Positions 7,293 to 16,788 of a stretch of 38,600 bases of DNA are shown here, piece by piece. The first letter of the stretch is position 1, and each line of letters begins with the position of its first letter. The stretch is from positions 1 to 38,600 of the forward strand of contig JAFSNY010000063.1 of assembly GCA_017447305.1 (NCBI GenBank), read 5' to 3'. The DNA comes from Bacilli bacterium. GTDB lineage: Bacteria > Bacillota_I > Bacilli_A > RFN20 > CAG-826. The notes below the pieces were generated by a model. It did no database searches and was not told the DNA's origin. It was given only the letters and a program-made list of their open reading frames with translations. The position numbers and the translations under genes are program-made.

Positions 7293-7329
7293 CATTTTTG
7301 CAAAAAAAATATTTCTTAGAAATATATTG

Positions 7330-7338
7330 TGTTATACT
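7330..7338 (+). promoter_or_regulatory. Extended -10 promoter element for mgtE
   Basis: TGTTATACT fits the TGnTATAAT extended -10 pattern. No convincing -35 is visible. The resulting leader is only about 20 bases, too short for a magnesium riboswitch. Confidence 0.5.
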
Positions 7339-7366
7339 ATCGGATAGTGATAAGGAGGAAAGAAAC

Positions 7367-8821
7367 ATGTCTGAAGAAAATGAAATGACTTTGACTGAAC
7401 AAATCTTGGATTGTTATAACACGAAGAATGTTTCTAAACTCCGAGAAATCTTTGATACTGTCCCAAATATCGATATCGCTGAAGCGCTTGAAGAAGTTGA
7501 TGATGTTGCAGTGTTTTTATTCATCTTTAGAGCGATTAATGATGAATACGCTGCCGAAGTTTTTGCTGAACTTTCCAGCGAAAAACAAGAGATGATTATT
7601 AACGCTTTTGGTGATAAGCAACTCGTTGAACTTTTAAATAACTTGTTCACCGATGATATCGTTGATACTTTGGAAGATATGCCGGCGAATATCGTTAATC
7701 GTATTTTAAGAGTCGTTCCGAAAGAACTAAGAAACGACATTAACCGCTTATTAAATTATAAGGAAAATACCGCTGGGTCAGTGATGACCACTGAATATAT
7801 TGAAATGACCGACACAACGACCGTTGGTGAAGCGATTAAACAAATTAGGAAAAAAGGTCGCGATGCGGAGACCATCTACACTATCTTCGTGAGAGATAAG
7901 ATGAGAACGATGGTTGGCACAGTCGACTTAGATGATTTGATTTTTGCTGATGAAGATGTAGAGATTAGTGAGATTATGAATCGTGACTTTGTTACTTGCA
8001 ATGTCAACGATGACCAAGAAACAGTTGCGAACATGTTCTCTCGTTACGACTTAACCGCGATGGCGGTTGTCAATAAAGATATGAAAATCTGCGGTATCAT
8101 CACCATCGATGACGCGGTCGATATCTTAATGGAAGAAGCTAATGAAGACGTCGCGGCTTTAGGACACGTCGCTCCTTTGGAAGATTCATATTTAAACACT
8201 ACTGCATTTCAAGTTGCAAAGAAATGTATTCCTTGGATTATTGTTTTATTAGTTTTAGGAACATTTACCACTTTGGTGTTAGACAGAATCGAAGGACAGC
8301 CAGTTTTCCAACTTATTTCCGTTCTCATTTGCTTTGTTCCCGCTTTGATGGATACAGGTGGTAACTCTGGAGGCCAGACTATCGCATTGATGATTCGTGG
8401 CTTGGCCACGAAGGAATTTGAACCGAAAGATTTCTTGAAAGTAATTGGAAAAGAAGCAAAGACTGCGATTATTGTTTCATCTATTGTCGCAGTGTTTGCC
8501 TTCGTTTGGTTCACTATTGAACAATACACAGGGATTGTTGAAATAGAAATAGATGGGGTTGCTTGTTCCGTTTGGAAAGGGAATTGTTGGACGAGTGAAT
8601 TTTTCCTCTATGCCTTACGTATTTCCCTTACTGTAGCTGGAACTCTTCTCCTTTCATCTTTCATCGCAAAAATGATTGCGGTCTCCCTTCCTTTAGGAGT
8701 TGCTGCATTAAAGAAAGATCCAGCGATTATTGCCCAGCCATTATTAACTACTTTCATTGATGTTATATCTTTGTTAATATATTTGGGTGTTGCTACATTA
8801 ATTTTTAACATTGTCGGATAG
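7367..8821 (+). CDS. mgtE: Magnesium transporter MgtE
   Basis: MgtE is a homodimeric magnesium channel gated by intracellular Mg2+. The 484-residue protein has the full layout: an acidic superhelical N domain (about residues 8-130), two CBS domains (about 140-260; MTTEYIEMTDTTTVGEA and MNRDFVTCNVNDD) and a five-helix membrane domain (about 290-484) with the pore signature PALMDTGGNSGGQ and the C-terminal DPAIIAQPLLTTFID. Start 7367 is fixed by AAGGAGG nine bases upstream. It heads a four-gene operon with the GtrA-like gene eight bases downstream. As the leader is short, control is likely post-translational through the N and CBS domains. Confidence 0.96.
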   Translation: MSEENEMTLTEQILDCYNTKNVSKLREIFDTVPNIDIAEALEEVDDVAVFLFIFRAINDEYAAEVFAELSSEKQEMIINAFGDKQLVELLNNLFTDDIVDTLEDMPANIVNRILRVVPKELRNDINRLLNYKENTAGSVMTTEYIEMTDTTTVGEAIKQIRKKGRDAETIYTIFVRDKMRTMVGTVDLDDLIFADEDVEISEIMNRDFVTCNVNDDQETVANMFSRYDLTAMAVVNKDMKICGIITIDDAVDILMEEANEDVAALGHVAPLEDSYLNTTAFQVAKKCIPWIIVLLVLGTFTTLVLDRIEGQPVFQLISVLICFVPALMDTGGNSGGQTIALMIRGLATKEFEPKDFLKVIGKEAKTAIIVSSIVAVFAFVWFTIEQYTGIVEIEIDGVACSVWKGNCWTSEFFLYALRISLTVAGTLLLSSFIAKMIAVSLPLGVAALKKDPAIIAQPLLTTFIDVISLLIYLGVATLIFNIVG

Positions 8822-8829
8822 GTATTTTT

Positions 8830-9396
8830 ATGTCGGATCAAGAAAAAGATAAAAAGATTTCATTAGAAATAATTCGTTTCACTATCACAGGAGTTGTTTG
8901 CGCAGTTTTAGATTTTATCACGATGTATCTCATCGCGATGGTTTTAAAGAACACTGGGATGAACGAAACTCTTGTTACCGCTTTATCAACTTTAGCGGGA
9001 TTTATTGTTGGTGTTATCGCTAATTACATTCTCTCAACCATTTGGGTCTTTAAGAATGTTAAAGATAAAAACAAATCGAAAACCCCTCTCTTTATTATTT
9101 TATTTGTCATTTTATCGGCAATTGGATGGGGTTTATCATTTGGAACAATGGAGTTATGCCGTATTTCTTGTAATGCCTGGTGGGGTATTGAGATTACTCC
9201 AGATAGCATTAGTTTCTCTTCTTTAGCCACAGCGGAATTCTGGCTCTATGCGGTTGCCTTTGGTTTAAAGACATTAATCGGTATGGTTTGGAACTATTTA
9301 ACAAGAAAATTCATTCTCTATAAAGCTCCAAAAGAAGAAAAGAACATTGAAAATGAGGATGTAGAAGAGGAAGTTGATGGTGAAGAACATGAGTAA
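8830..9396 (+). CDS. GtrA-like four-TM membrane protein
   Basis: A GtrA/DPMS-type family protein (188 residues) with four membrane helices: about residues 12-38, 45-72, 85-108 and 135-162. The family hallmarks [11 protein letters not shown] after helix 2 and [11 protein letters not shown] after helix 4 are clear, and an acidic tail follows. GtrA proteins are thought to move or present polyprenyl-phosphate-linked sugars for surface glycosylation. The two following genes, an FAD enzyme and a GT-C transferase, fit such a role (inference). Its last eight bases overlap the next start (ATGAGTAA). Confidence 0.9.
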   Translation: MSDQEKDKKISLEIIRFTITGVVCAVLDFITMYLIAMVLKNTGMNETLVTALSTLAGFIVGVIANYILSTIWVFKNVKDKNKSKTPLFIILFVILSAIGWGLSFGTMELCRISCNAWWGIEITPDSISFSSLATAEFWLYAVAFGLKTLIGMVWNYLTRKFILYKAPKEEKNIENEDVEEEVDGEEHE

Positions 9397-10963
9397 AAAA
9401 GATGTCGTCATTATTGGTGCGGGTCCTGCTGGACTTACCGCAGCATACCAATTATTAAAAGCAAAGAAAGATTTCCATCCAATCATTTTGGAGGCAAGTG
9501 ATGAAATCGGTGGTATTTCCAAAACCGTTTCATATAAAGGAAATCGTATGGATATCGGTGGTCACCGCTTTTTTTCAAAGAATGAACAAGTGACTTCTTT
9601 ATGGTATGAAGTGATGCCTCTACAAGGAAAACCAGCGAAGGATGATATCATTTTAAATCGTGAAGTCCCATTAGCGGAAAATGGTCCAGATCCAGAAAAA
9701 GAAGATATCGTCATGCTTACTCGTCATAGAGTGTCACGTATTCTCTATCTCCATAAATTCTTCGATTATCCAATTTCTTTAAAATTCGCAACATTTAAGA
9801 ATATGGGATTTGCTAGAACGATGAAAGCTGGCTTTGGCTATATTGGTTCCTGTTTCCATAAAAGAAAAGAAACAAGCTTAGAAAACTTCTATATCAATAG
9901 ATTTGGCAAACCTTTATATCGTATGTTCTTTGAGAAATACACCGAGAAGGTTTGGGGAAGACACCCATCCGTCATCGATGCTTCTTGGGGTGCGCAAAGA
10001 GTTAAGGGATTATCACTTTGGAAGAGCATTGGAAACGCGATTGCCCGTCCATTTAGAAAGAAAAATTCCAAGAAAGTTGAAACATCATTAATCGAACAAT
10101 TCTACTATCCAAAGAAAGGACCAGGTCAACTCTATGAAGAGATGGCTAGACTCGTTCAAGAGATGGGTGGAGAAGTTATCATGAACGCTCCTGTCACCAA
10201 GGTTCTTTTGAAAGATGGAAAGATTGATGGATTAGTGACAAAAGATGGAAAAACATATACGGGTATCGCTTATATTTCATCCATGCCACTTAAAGATTTA
10301 GTGGAAGCCATGGGTAAAGATAATGTCCCAGAAGATCCATATCGCATTGCGAGCGGACTCGTTTATCGTGACTTTATCACTGTCGGTGTTATCGTCAACG
10401 AATTAGCCATCAAAAACAAAACTAAGATTAAAACTATCAACAACTTAGTTCCTGATACTTGGATTTACGTTCAAGAAGAAGCGGTTAAAGTTGGAAGATT
10501 ACAAATCTTTAATAACTGGTCACCATACATGGTTGATGACTTTGAACACAAAGTCTTCGTCGGTATGGAATATTTCGCTAACGAAGGCGATGAACTTTGG
10601 GAAATGGATGAAGAAGCCTTCAAGAAGATGGCCATTTCCGAATTAGCGCAAATCAAAGTTATTGAAAAAGAGGAAGACGTCCTCGACACCTGCCTCTTCA
10701 AAGTTAAGAAAGCCTATCCAGGATATTTCGATACATATTCTGAGATTGATACTTTAAAGACATACCTTTTAGGTATTGATAATTTATTCTGCGTTGGTAG
10801 AAACGGACAACATCGTTATAACAATATGGATCACTCCATGTTAACCGCGATGAAAACCGCAGAATATTTATTAGATCCAACTGACAAATCACGTGAAGAG
10901 ATTTGGAATGTTAACACGGAGAAGGAATATCACGAAAGCAAAGATGAAAAAGCTGCTAAGTAA
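9389..10963 (+). CDS. FAD-dependent oxidoreductase (amine-oxidase / UDP-galactopyranose-mutase-like)
   Basis: A 524-residue flavoprotein. The N-terminal dinucleotide-binding motif is [17 protein letters not shown], followed by the Glu of [10 protein letters not shown] that holds the ribose, then [11 protein letters not shown]. The C-terminal flavin-contact segment is [21 protein letters not shown]. This pattern is that of the uncharacterised oxidoreductase group often named protoporphyrinogen-oxidase-like or UGM-like. A heme role is unlikely, as no heme genes are near. Lying between a GtrA protein and a membrane glycosyltransferase, a sugar-nucleotide or lipid-sugar oxidoreduction or mutase role is more plausible (inference). 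Start 9389 is preferred because [12 protein letters not shown] places the motif correctly. Confidence 0.85.
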   Translation: MSKKDVVIIGAGPAGLTAAYQLLKAKKDFHPIILEASDEIGGISKTVSYKGNRMDIGGHRFFSKNEQVTSLWYEVMPLQGKPAKDDIILNREVPLAENGPDPEKEDIVMLTRHRVSRILYLHKFFDYPISLKFATFKNMGFARTMKAGFGYIGSCFHKRKETSLENFYINRFGKPLYRMFFEKYTEKVWGRHPSVIDASWGAQRVKGLSLWKSIGNAIARPFRKKNSKKVETSLIEQFYYPKKGPGQLYEEMARLVQEMGGEVIMNAPVTKVLLKDGKIDGLVTKDGKTYTGIAYISSMPLKDLVEAMGKDNVPEDPYRIASGLVYRDFITVGVIVNELAIKNKTKIKTINNLVPDTWIYVQEEAVKVGRLQIFNNWSPYMVDDFEHKVFVGMEYFANEGDELWEMDEEAFKKMAISELAQIKVIEKEEDVLDTCLFKVKKAYPGYFDTYSEIDTLKTYLLGIDNLFCVGRNGQHRYNNMDHSMLTAMKTAEYLLDPTDKSREEIWNVNTEKEYHESKDEKAAK

Positions 10964-12845
10964 TGTAGGTAATCATTTAAAAAAACAATTTAACTATATT
11001 CTTGCCCATGAATGGATGAGCTGGTTGTTTGTCGTTTTGGGTGCTTTTTTAATTTCGTTTATCGCTTATCTTATTTTTAATTCACCTTGGAGAGTTGGGA
11101 ATCCTGAATTAAATCTATACCAGCCAGGAGTTTCAAGAACGGAAATTAATAACATCGCCTCAAAAGGACGCGCGTTTGTTAACTCTCTTGATTACACTGG
11201 TTTATATGTTACTGGGTGGATTTTGTTCATTGCGCTTTTGGTGTTAACCATCATCCTTTTAGCAAGAAGAAAAATGAAATGGAGATATGCATTCCTCATT
11301 CTTTTTGCTATTTCGACCATTGCAAAGATTGTTTACACAAACGCGACCGATAACATTTTTACACGTCAATATGATGTTTGGTCCTCTAGCTACTACGGCC
11401 ATTACAGCATCACGATGCATATCTTTGAAAATGGATTCAAACTTCCAGAATTATCCTCAACTGGCAAAACTCTTGCGGATCGTTTAGGTAATTCGTATCA
11501 AATGTATCATCCAAAGTTTGCACATTATACATATGCGATTGTCATGAAGATTAATTCGATTTTATTTATCGGAGCGAATTCTCGTGCAGATTATACATTA
11601 TACGAATCCGTTCGTATCTTTACTTGTGCGTTAACGATAATTAACGTTTATATCTCCTATTTAATCTTTAAAGAGATTCTCCGCACGACTAGAGGTGTCT
11701 TTATTGGAACAACATTTGTGGCTTTAGCTCCAGCATTAATTAGACTTTCAGCGGGAAGCAATAATGACCCAATGCTTTATTTCTTCATGTTCCTCGCAAT
11801 TTTATTCGCTATCAGATTCTATAAGAGAAATGGATGGATCAATATCATCGGATGCGCATTAAGTATTGGCATTTCCATGGGAAGTAAGATTTCTGGTGCT
11901 TTAATCGCTATCCCTATCGGAGCGTTATTCGTTTATAAATTCATTCGTATCTTTATTGAAAATAAAGGCCAAGATCTTAAGAAACCACTTCTTCAAATCT
12001 TTGGTTATTATATTGTTTTCGCGATTATTTGCATGCCTCTTGGTCTCTTCTGGCCTTTATATAACTATAAGAACTATGGACAACCTCTTAGTTATGTTTG
12101 GCATAACCTTAACCACTTACTTCTTATTAATGAACCAAGTGAGAGAGAAGGCGTTGAAGTATATAGTTACGCTTCAATGTATCTCTTCTTCTCCTTTAGA
12201 ACATTCTTCGCTTCGATGTTTCATGTTGGATTTTATAATGCAAAAACCGCTCCTATGATCGATTTCAACATGTACACGAACGCCTTTAAAACATCAATCT
12301 TTGGTGAATATTCATATCAAAGTGGAGCGCTTTTCTTCTGTGTCTTATTATACGGAACAGCCTTCATTATTGCCTTTGGTTGTTTAGGCATCGGACTATA
12401 TTACATTCTTAAGGGAATTATCAAAAAACAATTTGATATTCCTATTCTTTTATCGATGCCGATGCTTATTTATTTATCATATGTCTTCATAAAATCTAAG
12501 GATGCATTTGCCTATATTCTCGCTATTTTAGCCTTCGCTGTTTTAGCGTTTGAGGCTTTCTACGTCATTAAGAATTATAAGAAAATGCACGATAACTATC
12601 TCATCATCTTCTTCATGATGCTCATTTTCATTACCTTTATGATTTCTTTCTTTGACTTCCAAGTCCAATACCCATATACCTGCACTTCTGACTTTAGATA
12701 TATCGTTATCTTACTTGTGCCAGGTGGATATGTCATCGCTAGATTATTTGAAAAACAAAAGGATAATAAGAATTTCTATATCCCAGCGATTATCGTCCTC
12801 GCTATCTATTTCTTTGGTAGCATTGGACTCAATATGGTTATCTAA
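10944..12845 (+). CDS. Polytopic GT-C-type glycosyltransferase (GT39/ArnT-like)
   Basis: A 633-residue integral membrane protein with about 11-13 hydrophobic helices. After the first helices comes a periplasm-side loop with acidic residues ([16 protein letters not shown] and, later, the [13 protein letters not shown] segment), as in GT-C enzymes that use polyprenyl-phosphate sugar donors. Such proteins add sugars to proteins or lipids outside the cytoplasm. The start chosen overlaps the upstream gene by 20 bases; a start at 10893 would be longer but lacks a better ribosome site. It ends the mgtE operon and follows the GtrA and FAD genes, supporting a joint glycan pathway. The acceptor is unknown. 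Confidence 0.8.
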   Translation: MKKLLSNVGNHLKKQFNYILAHEWMSWLFVVLGAFLISFIAYLIFNSPWRVGNPELNLYQPGVSRTEINNIASKGRAFVNSLDYTGLYVTGWILFIALLVLTIILLARRKMKWRYAFLILFAISTIAKIVYTNATDNIFTRQYDVWSSSYYGHYSITMHIFENGFKLPELSSTGKTLADRLGNSYQMYHPKFAHYTYAIVMKINSILFIGANSRADYTLYESVRIFTCALTIINVYISYLIFKEILRTTRGVFIGTTFVALAPALIRLSAGSNNDPMLYFFMFLAILFAIRFYKRNGWINIIGCALSIGISMGSKISGALIAIPIGALFVYKFIRIFIENKGQDLKKPLLQIFGYYIVFAIICMPLGLFWPLYNYKNYGQPLSYVWHNLNHLLLINEPSEREGVEVYSYASMYLFFSFRTFFASMFHVGFYNAKTAPMIDFNMYTNAFKTSIFGEYSYQSGALFFCVLLYGTAFIIAFGCLGIGLYYILKGIIKKQFDIPILLSMPMLIYLSYVFIKSKDAFAYILAILAFAVLAFEAFYVIKNYKKMHDNYLIIFFMMLIFITFMISFFDFQVQYPYTCTSDFRYIVILLVPGGYVIARLFEKQKDNKNFYIPAIIVLAIYFFGSIGLNMVI

Positions 12846-12887
12846 TAAAATATTTTAATATTTAGTTGTATTTTAATATTTTTTTGT
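12846..12887 (+). other. AT-only spacer with a repeated 13-mer; possible weak terminator
   Basis: TATTTTAATATTT occurs twice with a 20-base offset and is followed by a T7 run. AAAATATT can pair with AATATTTT to give an A-T-only hairpin, which may weakly terminate the mgtE operon just before the tRNA-Leu promoter. Confidence 0.35.
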
Positions 12888-12893
12888 TAGAAT
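12866..12893 (+). promoter_or_regulatory. Candidate promoter for tRNA-Leu(GAG)
   Basis: TTGTAT and TAGAAT separated by 16 bases, ending 24 bases before the tRNA. Confidence 0.5.
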
Positions 12894-12917
12894 AAACGAG
12901 CGAGTAAAATCGCAAAT

Positions 12918-13002
12918 GCGCGAATGGCGGAACTGGTAGACGCGTACGTTTGAGGGGCGTATAGGGCAACCTGTGTGAGTTCGATTCTCATTTCGCGCAC
13001 CA
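12918..13002 (+). tRNA. tRNA-Leu (GAG)
   Basis: An 85-base class II tRNA. The acceptor GCGCGAA pairs with TTCGCGC, A is the discriminator and CCA is encoded. The anticodon stem TACGT/GCGTA holds the loop TTGAGGG with anticodon GAG, reading CUY leucine codons. The long variable arm expected of tRNA-Leu is present. Confidence 0.95.
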
Positions 13003-13017
13003 ATACTTGAGAAAAAT

Positions 13018-13042
13018 GGCAGTTAAGATAGACTGCCTTTTT
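13018..13042 (+). terminator. Terminator after tRNA-Leu
   Basis: GGCAGT / ACTGCC stem with an eight-base loop, followed by TTTTT. Confidence 0.85.
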
Positions 13043-13105
13043 ATTTATAAAAAGATTATAATTTATATTTCGCAAATTTAAAAATTGTTTATAATTGCGA
13101 AACAT

Positions 13106-13127
13106 AAAAAAGAGAGCCGAGGCTCTC
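13106..13127 (-). terminator. Terminator of the M3 peptidase gene
   Basis: GAGAGC and GCTCTC on the minus strand enclose a four-base loop and are followed by six T, five bases after the stop codon. Confidence 0.9.
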
Positions 13128-13131
13128 AATG

Positions 13132-14844
13132 TTATTCGTATTTAGAGATATCGATTTCTTTGATAATCTTTTGACATCCCTTAATGGCTTTAGCAACATT
13201 TCCATCGATGAATGGGTTTCTAAGGTGATTAACTTCAAGCATCTTCACGAATGGATATTTGCCGCCCATCTTGCATAATTTGACATATTTCTTCCATGTT
13301 CTTTCGTAATTCTTTCTAGAAGAAATAAGGAATTCAAAGGCCACGACTTGCGCTAATGTGTAATCGATGTAATAAAATGGGGCAGTAAAAATGTGTGATT
13401 GTCTTAACCAATAGGCACCATGATTCATTGTTGGACAATAATCATATTTCTTATGTGGAGTGTTTTTCATTTCAATTTCTCTCCACTTTTTGCATCTTTC
13501 CTCATGACTTGCTTCTGGATGTGCGTAAACCCAATGTTGGAATTCATCAACGGTTATTCCATATGGGAGGAATTCAATCGCATCCACTAAGTGATTATAA
13601 CGATATTTATCCGCTTCATCTTCGAAGAATCCTTCCATATGAGGCCATGTTAAGAATTCCATACTCATGGAGTGGATTTCTGCAGTTTCCATTCCTGGAT
13701 CTCTATATTCAGGAACTTTAATGACACGTGAAGAATACATTTGGAATCCATGACCCATTTCATGGGTGAGGACGTTAACGTCATCGAGAGTGCCGTTAAA
13801 ATTAGAGAAGACGAATGGGGTTTGATATTTGGAAAAATAAGTGCAATATCCACCAGGTGCTTTTCCTGGTTTAGCTACTAAATCAACAAGATGTAAATCG
13901 ATCATATGACGGAAGAAAACGCTTGTTTCCTTACTCATTTTGTCATACATTTCCATCGCTACTTTGACTAAATGGTCACTATCACCTCTTGGGGTTGGGT
14001 TTCCACTTTTGAACATTAAGTTATAGTCAAATGATTGAGGATTTCTAATCCCTAATCTCTTAGCTTGTTCTTTATAAAGCTTATTGCATAAAGGTGTGAC
14101 CGCTTTGGTGATTTGATCACGATATCCTTTAACCATTTCTGGATTATAATCGGTTCTACCCATTCTGAGATAGGCAAGTTCAGTGAAGCTATCAAACCCT
14201 AATGTTTTAGCGATTCTTGTTCTAATAGTTACAAGATTACCATAAAGCTCTCCGAGAGCCTGTTCGTGTTCTCCGAGCCATTTATCCATCGCCATCGCTG
14301 CTTCTTTTCTTTCTTCGCGGTCATCGCTTTTCATATGCTTTCCTAATTGAGAAAGATTAAGGGTTTCTCCTCTGAATTCAATTTGAGCGCTTCCCATGAT
14401 TTCGTCATATTTGGAAGATAATTTGTTTTCTTCAATGACATCTGGAATGACTTTCTCATTAAATGTCTTTAAGGAGTTCTCATACATAACGAAGAGATAT
14501 TCTCCATATTTCTTTTCTAATTCTGGACGATATGGGGCGTGCACTAAAACTTTAGAAATCTCTGTCGCGTAATTAGAAATGACTGGCCCGATTTCATCGA
14601 CCACTCCAATGGCTTTAACATATTCAGGTTTTCTTGTATCGATGGAATAAAGTACATAGATTAAATTCATCTCTGTTGAGATTTCTTCCATGTATTTTCC
14701 AAAGCGTTTCATGAATTTATCCGCTTCTAAAGCGGTTTTACAATCTTTAATTTCTTGAAGAAAAGCGTCAAGCTTTTTTGAAACCTTTTTGATGTTAGGT
14801 ACTTTAAATGGATAATCTTCAAATTTAATATTGATATCTTTCAT
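13132..14844 (-). CDS. M3-family oligoendopeptidase
   Basis: Zinc metallopeptidase cleaving short peptides in the cytoplasm. The 570-residue protein carries the M3 active site THEMGHGFQ (HEMGH near residues 358-362: two zinc His and the catalytic Glu), with the third zinc ligand Glu in METAEIHSMSMEF about 25 residues later. Length and sequence style fit the M3 subgroup related to but distinct from PepF. AAGGA lies seven bases before the start. It is transcribed alone, with its own terminator and no transporter or signal peptide, so it likely degrades peptides from import or protein turnover. Confidence 0.95.
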   Translation of the reverse strand: MKDINIKFEDYPFKVPNIKKVSKKLDAFLQEIKDCKTALEADKFMKRFGKYMEEISTEMNLIYVLYSIDTRKPEYVKAIGVVDEIGPVISNYATEISKVLVHAPYRPELEKKYGEYLFVMYENSLKTFNEKVIPDVIEENKLSSKYDEIMGSAQIEFRGETLNLSQLGKHMKSDDREERKEAAMAMDKWLGEHEQALGELYGNLVTIRTRIAKTLGFDSFTELAYLRMGRTDYNPEMVKGYRDQITKAVTPLCNKLYKEQAKRLGIRNPQSFDYNLMFKSGNPTPRGDSDHLVKVAMEMYDKMSKETSVFFRHMIDLHLVDLVAKPGKAPGGYCTYFSKYQTPFVFSNFNGTLDDVNVLTHEMGHGFQMYSSRVIKVPEYRDPGMETAEIHSMSMEFLTWPHMEGFFEDEADKYRYNHLVDAIEFLPYGITVDEFQHWVYAHPEASHEERCKKWREIEMKNTPHKKYDYCPTMNHGAYWLRQSHIFTAPFYYIDYTLAQVVAFEFLISSRKNYERTWKKYVKLCKMGGKYPFVKMLEVNHLRNPFIDGNVAKAIKGCQKIIKEIDISKYE

Positions 14845-14895
14845 CCTATTTTCCTTCTTTCTGGTGATGGTAATTATATCAATTAGATAATAAAG

Positions 14896-14930
14896 AAAAA
14901 AGGTTTTGCATCAAGAGATGAAACCTTTTT
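14896..14930 (-). terminator. Terminator overlapping the stop codon of the LemA-like gene
   Basis: On the minus strand AAAAAGGTTT and AAAACCTTTTTT plus CATC/GATG form a long hairpin. Its 5' arm contains the last codons of the upstream gene. Confidence 0.75.
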
Positions 14931-15432
14931 GTTTAATTCTTATTAATAGCCAGAAGTATCTAAATGGTAAGAACCTGACCCAGTAGTTATATCCGAGAAC
15001 ATCCGCATTATGCATGATGACGTTGCTACGATAGACACTATCGAGTTGATCAATATTTTCAACGATGAGAATATAATCATCATTATTTTTAACTTCTTCT
15101 ACCTCATCACACACACTCGTAAGATTTGTTTTGATGTAGGATAGCTTCTTCTTTGTTTCGTCACAAGTTAAGATGAAGTCTTTATTCTTAAGTTCTTTTG
15201 ATGTTTCATCTAAAAGATGGATACTTTCTTCATCAACAATTAAGTTCCATGAAGATTTCATTAATTTCACTAAACTCGATAAGGAGTCATGTTTAGATTT
15301 GAGGATAATTCTAATGGCCTTTTCGTGCTTCTTCATAATCGTATAGAAAGACAATACGAAAATGACATTAGCGATGATAATTAAGACATACACTCCTAAG
15401 ACGATAATTAAGACAATCAACCATGTTGGCAT
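14911..15432 (-). CDS. LemA-like single-pass membrane protein
   Basis: A 173-residue protein with one strong N-terminal membrane helix (about residues 2-30) and a helical remainder ending in SVYRSNVIMHNADVLGYNYWVRFLPFRYFWLLIRIKQ. That end resembles the LemA pattern of an Arg-rich helix, N-x-YN and a Pro-containing segment, but the match is weak and the usual NxxxxxFP spacing differs. Function of LemA proteins is not settled. Start 15432 is preferred over 15471 because it places the membrane helix at the N-terminus; no strong ribosome site is seen. The stop codon is TGA, embedded in a terminator stem. Confidence 0.55.
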   Translation of the reverse strand: MPTWLIVLIIVLGVYVLIIIANVIFVLSFYTIMKKHEKAIRIILKSKHDSLSSLVKLMKSSWNLIVDEESIHLLDETSKELKNKDFILTCDETKKKLSYIKTNLTSVCDEVEEVKNNDDYILIVENIDQLDSVYRSNVIMHNADVLGYNYWVRFLPFRYFWLLIRIKQKGFIS

Positions 15433-15515
15433 AATAATTTTCCGTTCGAAGTAAATATACCACATACCCACTTTGAAATCGATATATTTTTTAACCCATC
15501 ACTAGTGTATAAAAG

Positions 15516-15543
15516 TTGACTGATATTATCCTTGAGTGATAAT
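15516..15543 (+). promoter_or_regulatory. Promoter for the HAD-S1-pgi operon
   Basis: TTGACT and GATAAT are 16 bases apart; a TATAAT three bases further downstream is an alternative -10. Confidence 0.6.
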
Positions 15544-15565
15544 ATAATCACGAGGTAATTAACGT

Positions 15566-16402
15566 ATGGCAAAACCAATTGTTGCATTGATGTACGACTT
15601 TGATAAAACATTATCGACGACAGATATGCAAAACTATTCCTTCATTCCTAATCTTGGGATGACACCTGAACAATTTTGGCAATCCACGACTGAATTTTCA
15701 CAAAGAGAGGGAGTTGAAAAAATCCTTTCTTATATGTATGTGATGATTGTGACCGCGAAGAAAAAAGGGATTAAAATCACCAAAGAATATCTCATGGAAT
15801 GCGGTAAGAATATTAAGTACTTCCCAGGTGTTACCACATGGTTTAAACGTATTAATGAATACGGAAAAGAGAAAGGTGTTAAAGTAGAACACTATCTCGT
15901 TTCTAGTGGCACGAAAGAAATATTGATGGGTGCATCAATCTTTAATGAATTCACTGAAGCGTGGGGATGTGAATATTATTTTGACCGTGAAACTGGGGAA
16001 CCAGTTTGGCCAAAGCTTGCGATTAACTACACTCAAAAAACACAGTTCTTTTTTAGAATTGCTAAAGGTGCAACTAATGCGACAGATGACGCTGGTGTAA
16101 ATAAGAAAAAGAAAGATTTACGTATTCCATATCGTAACATCATCTATTTAGGTGATGGAATGACCGATATTCCAGCGATGACCTTAGTCAAACATAACGG
16201 AGGAAGATCTATCGCTCTTTATCCTGGAGATAACATTCAAAAAGTTAAAGAGATTTATACGGATGAAAGATGTAACTTCGTTTGTAAAGCTGATTATAGT
16301 TCAGGATCAGATTTAGATAAGGTTGTTAAATTAATTATCGATTCCATCGCGATTAGTGAAGCGCTTTATAAGAAAGAAAAGACATTAGCGAATAAAGGAT
16401 AA
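15566..16402 (+). CDS. HAD-family phosphatase (phosphoserine-phosphatase-like)
   Basis: A 278-residue cytoplasmic hydrolase. Motif I is DFDKT at residues 11-15, motif II is the Ser in VSSGTKE, and motif IV is LGDGMTDIPAM with the magnesium-binding Asp pair. The DFDKT/GDGMTD set is that of PSP-like HAD enzymes. The basic insert with KKKK before the C-terminal core is unusual. The substrate is unknown. GAGGT precedes the ATG by nine bases. It is first in an operon with an S1-domain protein (two bases apart) and pgi, so a sugar-phosphate substrate is possible (inference). Confidence 0.88.
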   Translation: MAKPIVALMYDFDKTLSTTDMQNYSFIPNLGMTPEQFWQSTTEFSQREGVEKILSYMYVMIVTAKKKGIKITKEYLMECGKNIKYFPGVTTWFKRINEYGKEKGVKVEHYLVSSGTKEILMGASIFNEFTEAWGCEYYFDRETGEPVWPKLAINYTQKTQFFFRIAKGATNATDDAGVNKKKKDLRIPYRNIIYLGDGMTDIPAMTLVKHNGGRSIALYPGDNIQKVKEIYTDERCNFVCKADYSSGSDLDKVVKLIIDSIAISEALYKKEKTLANKG

Positions 16403-16404
16403 TC

Positions 16405-16788
16405 ATGGAAGAATTTGTCATCGGATCTCTTGTCATTGGAAAAGTTGAAGCCATAAGACCTTATGCGGTTTTTATGTCCTTTTCTGATGGAAGAAATGGT
16501 TTATTACATATTTCAGAGATTAGCGATGCTTATATACGTGATATTGAAAAGTTCGCCTCTGTCGGCGATGAAATAAAAGTTAAAATAATTGATATTGATC
16601 CAAACAATGGATTTTTAAGAGTTTCTCTTAAACAAGTTCCTGAAGAAGAAGCTTTTTCCACTCATCAAAACAATCGTCGTGACAAGGTTGATGCAACAAG
16701 TGATGAATTTAAAACTTTAGCGGAAAAACTCCCAAATTGGATTGAGGAAGCATATCAAAAAGCAAAGGAAGATGAAAACAATGATTAA
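16405..16788 (+). CDS. S1 RNA-binding domain protein (YugI / general stress protein 13 type)
   Basis: A 127-residue protein with a single S1/OB-fold domain at about residues 5-75, recognised by the opening IGSLVIGKVEAIRPYAVFMSF, GLLHISEIS in the middle and VKIIDIDPNNGFLRVSLKQV at the end. A charged tail of about 45 residues follows. Proteins of this shape bind RNA or ribosomes and affect translation or stress responses in Bacillota. AAAGGA precedes the start within the end of the HAD gene. Its last eight bases overlap pgi (ATGATTAA), indicating coupling. Confidence 0.9.
   Translation: MEEFVIGSLVIGKVEAIRPYAVFMSFSDGRNGLLHISEISDAYIRDIEKFASVGDEIKVKIIDIDPNNGFLRVSLKQVPEEEAFSTHQNNRRDKVDATSDEFKTLAEKLPNWIEEAYQKAKEDENND

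Noticed and set aside
7270-7366. M-box (magnesium) riboswitch before mgtE
   Set aside because: Only about 20 bases lie between the promoter and the ribosome site, too few for an M-box.
14911-15432. TGA read as tryptophan (Mollicutes code 4)
   Set aside because: TGA serves as stop here within a terminator, and conserved Trp residues in other genes are TGG, so the standard code applies.
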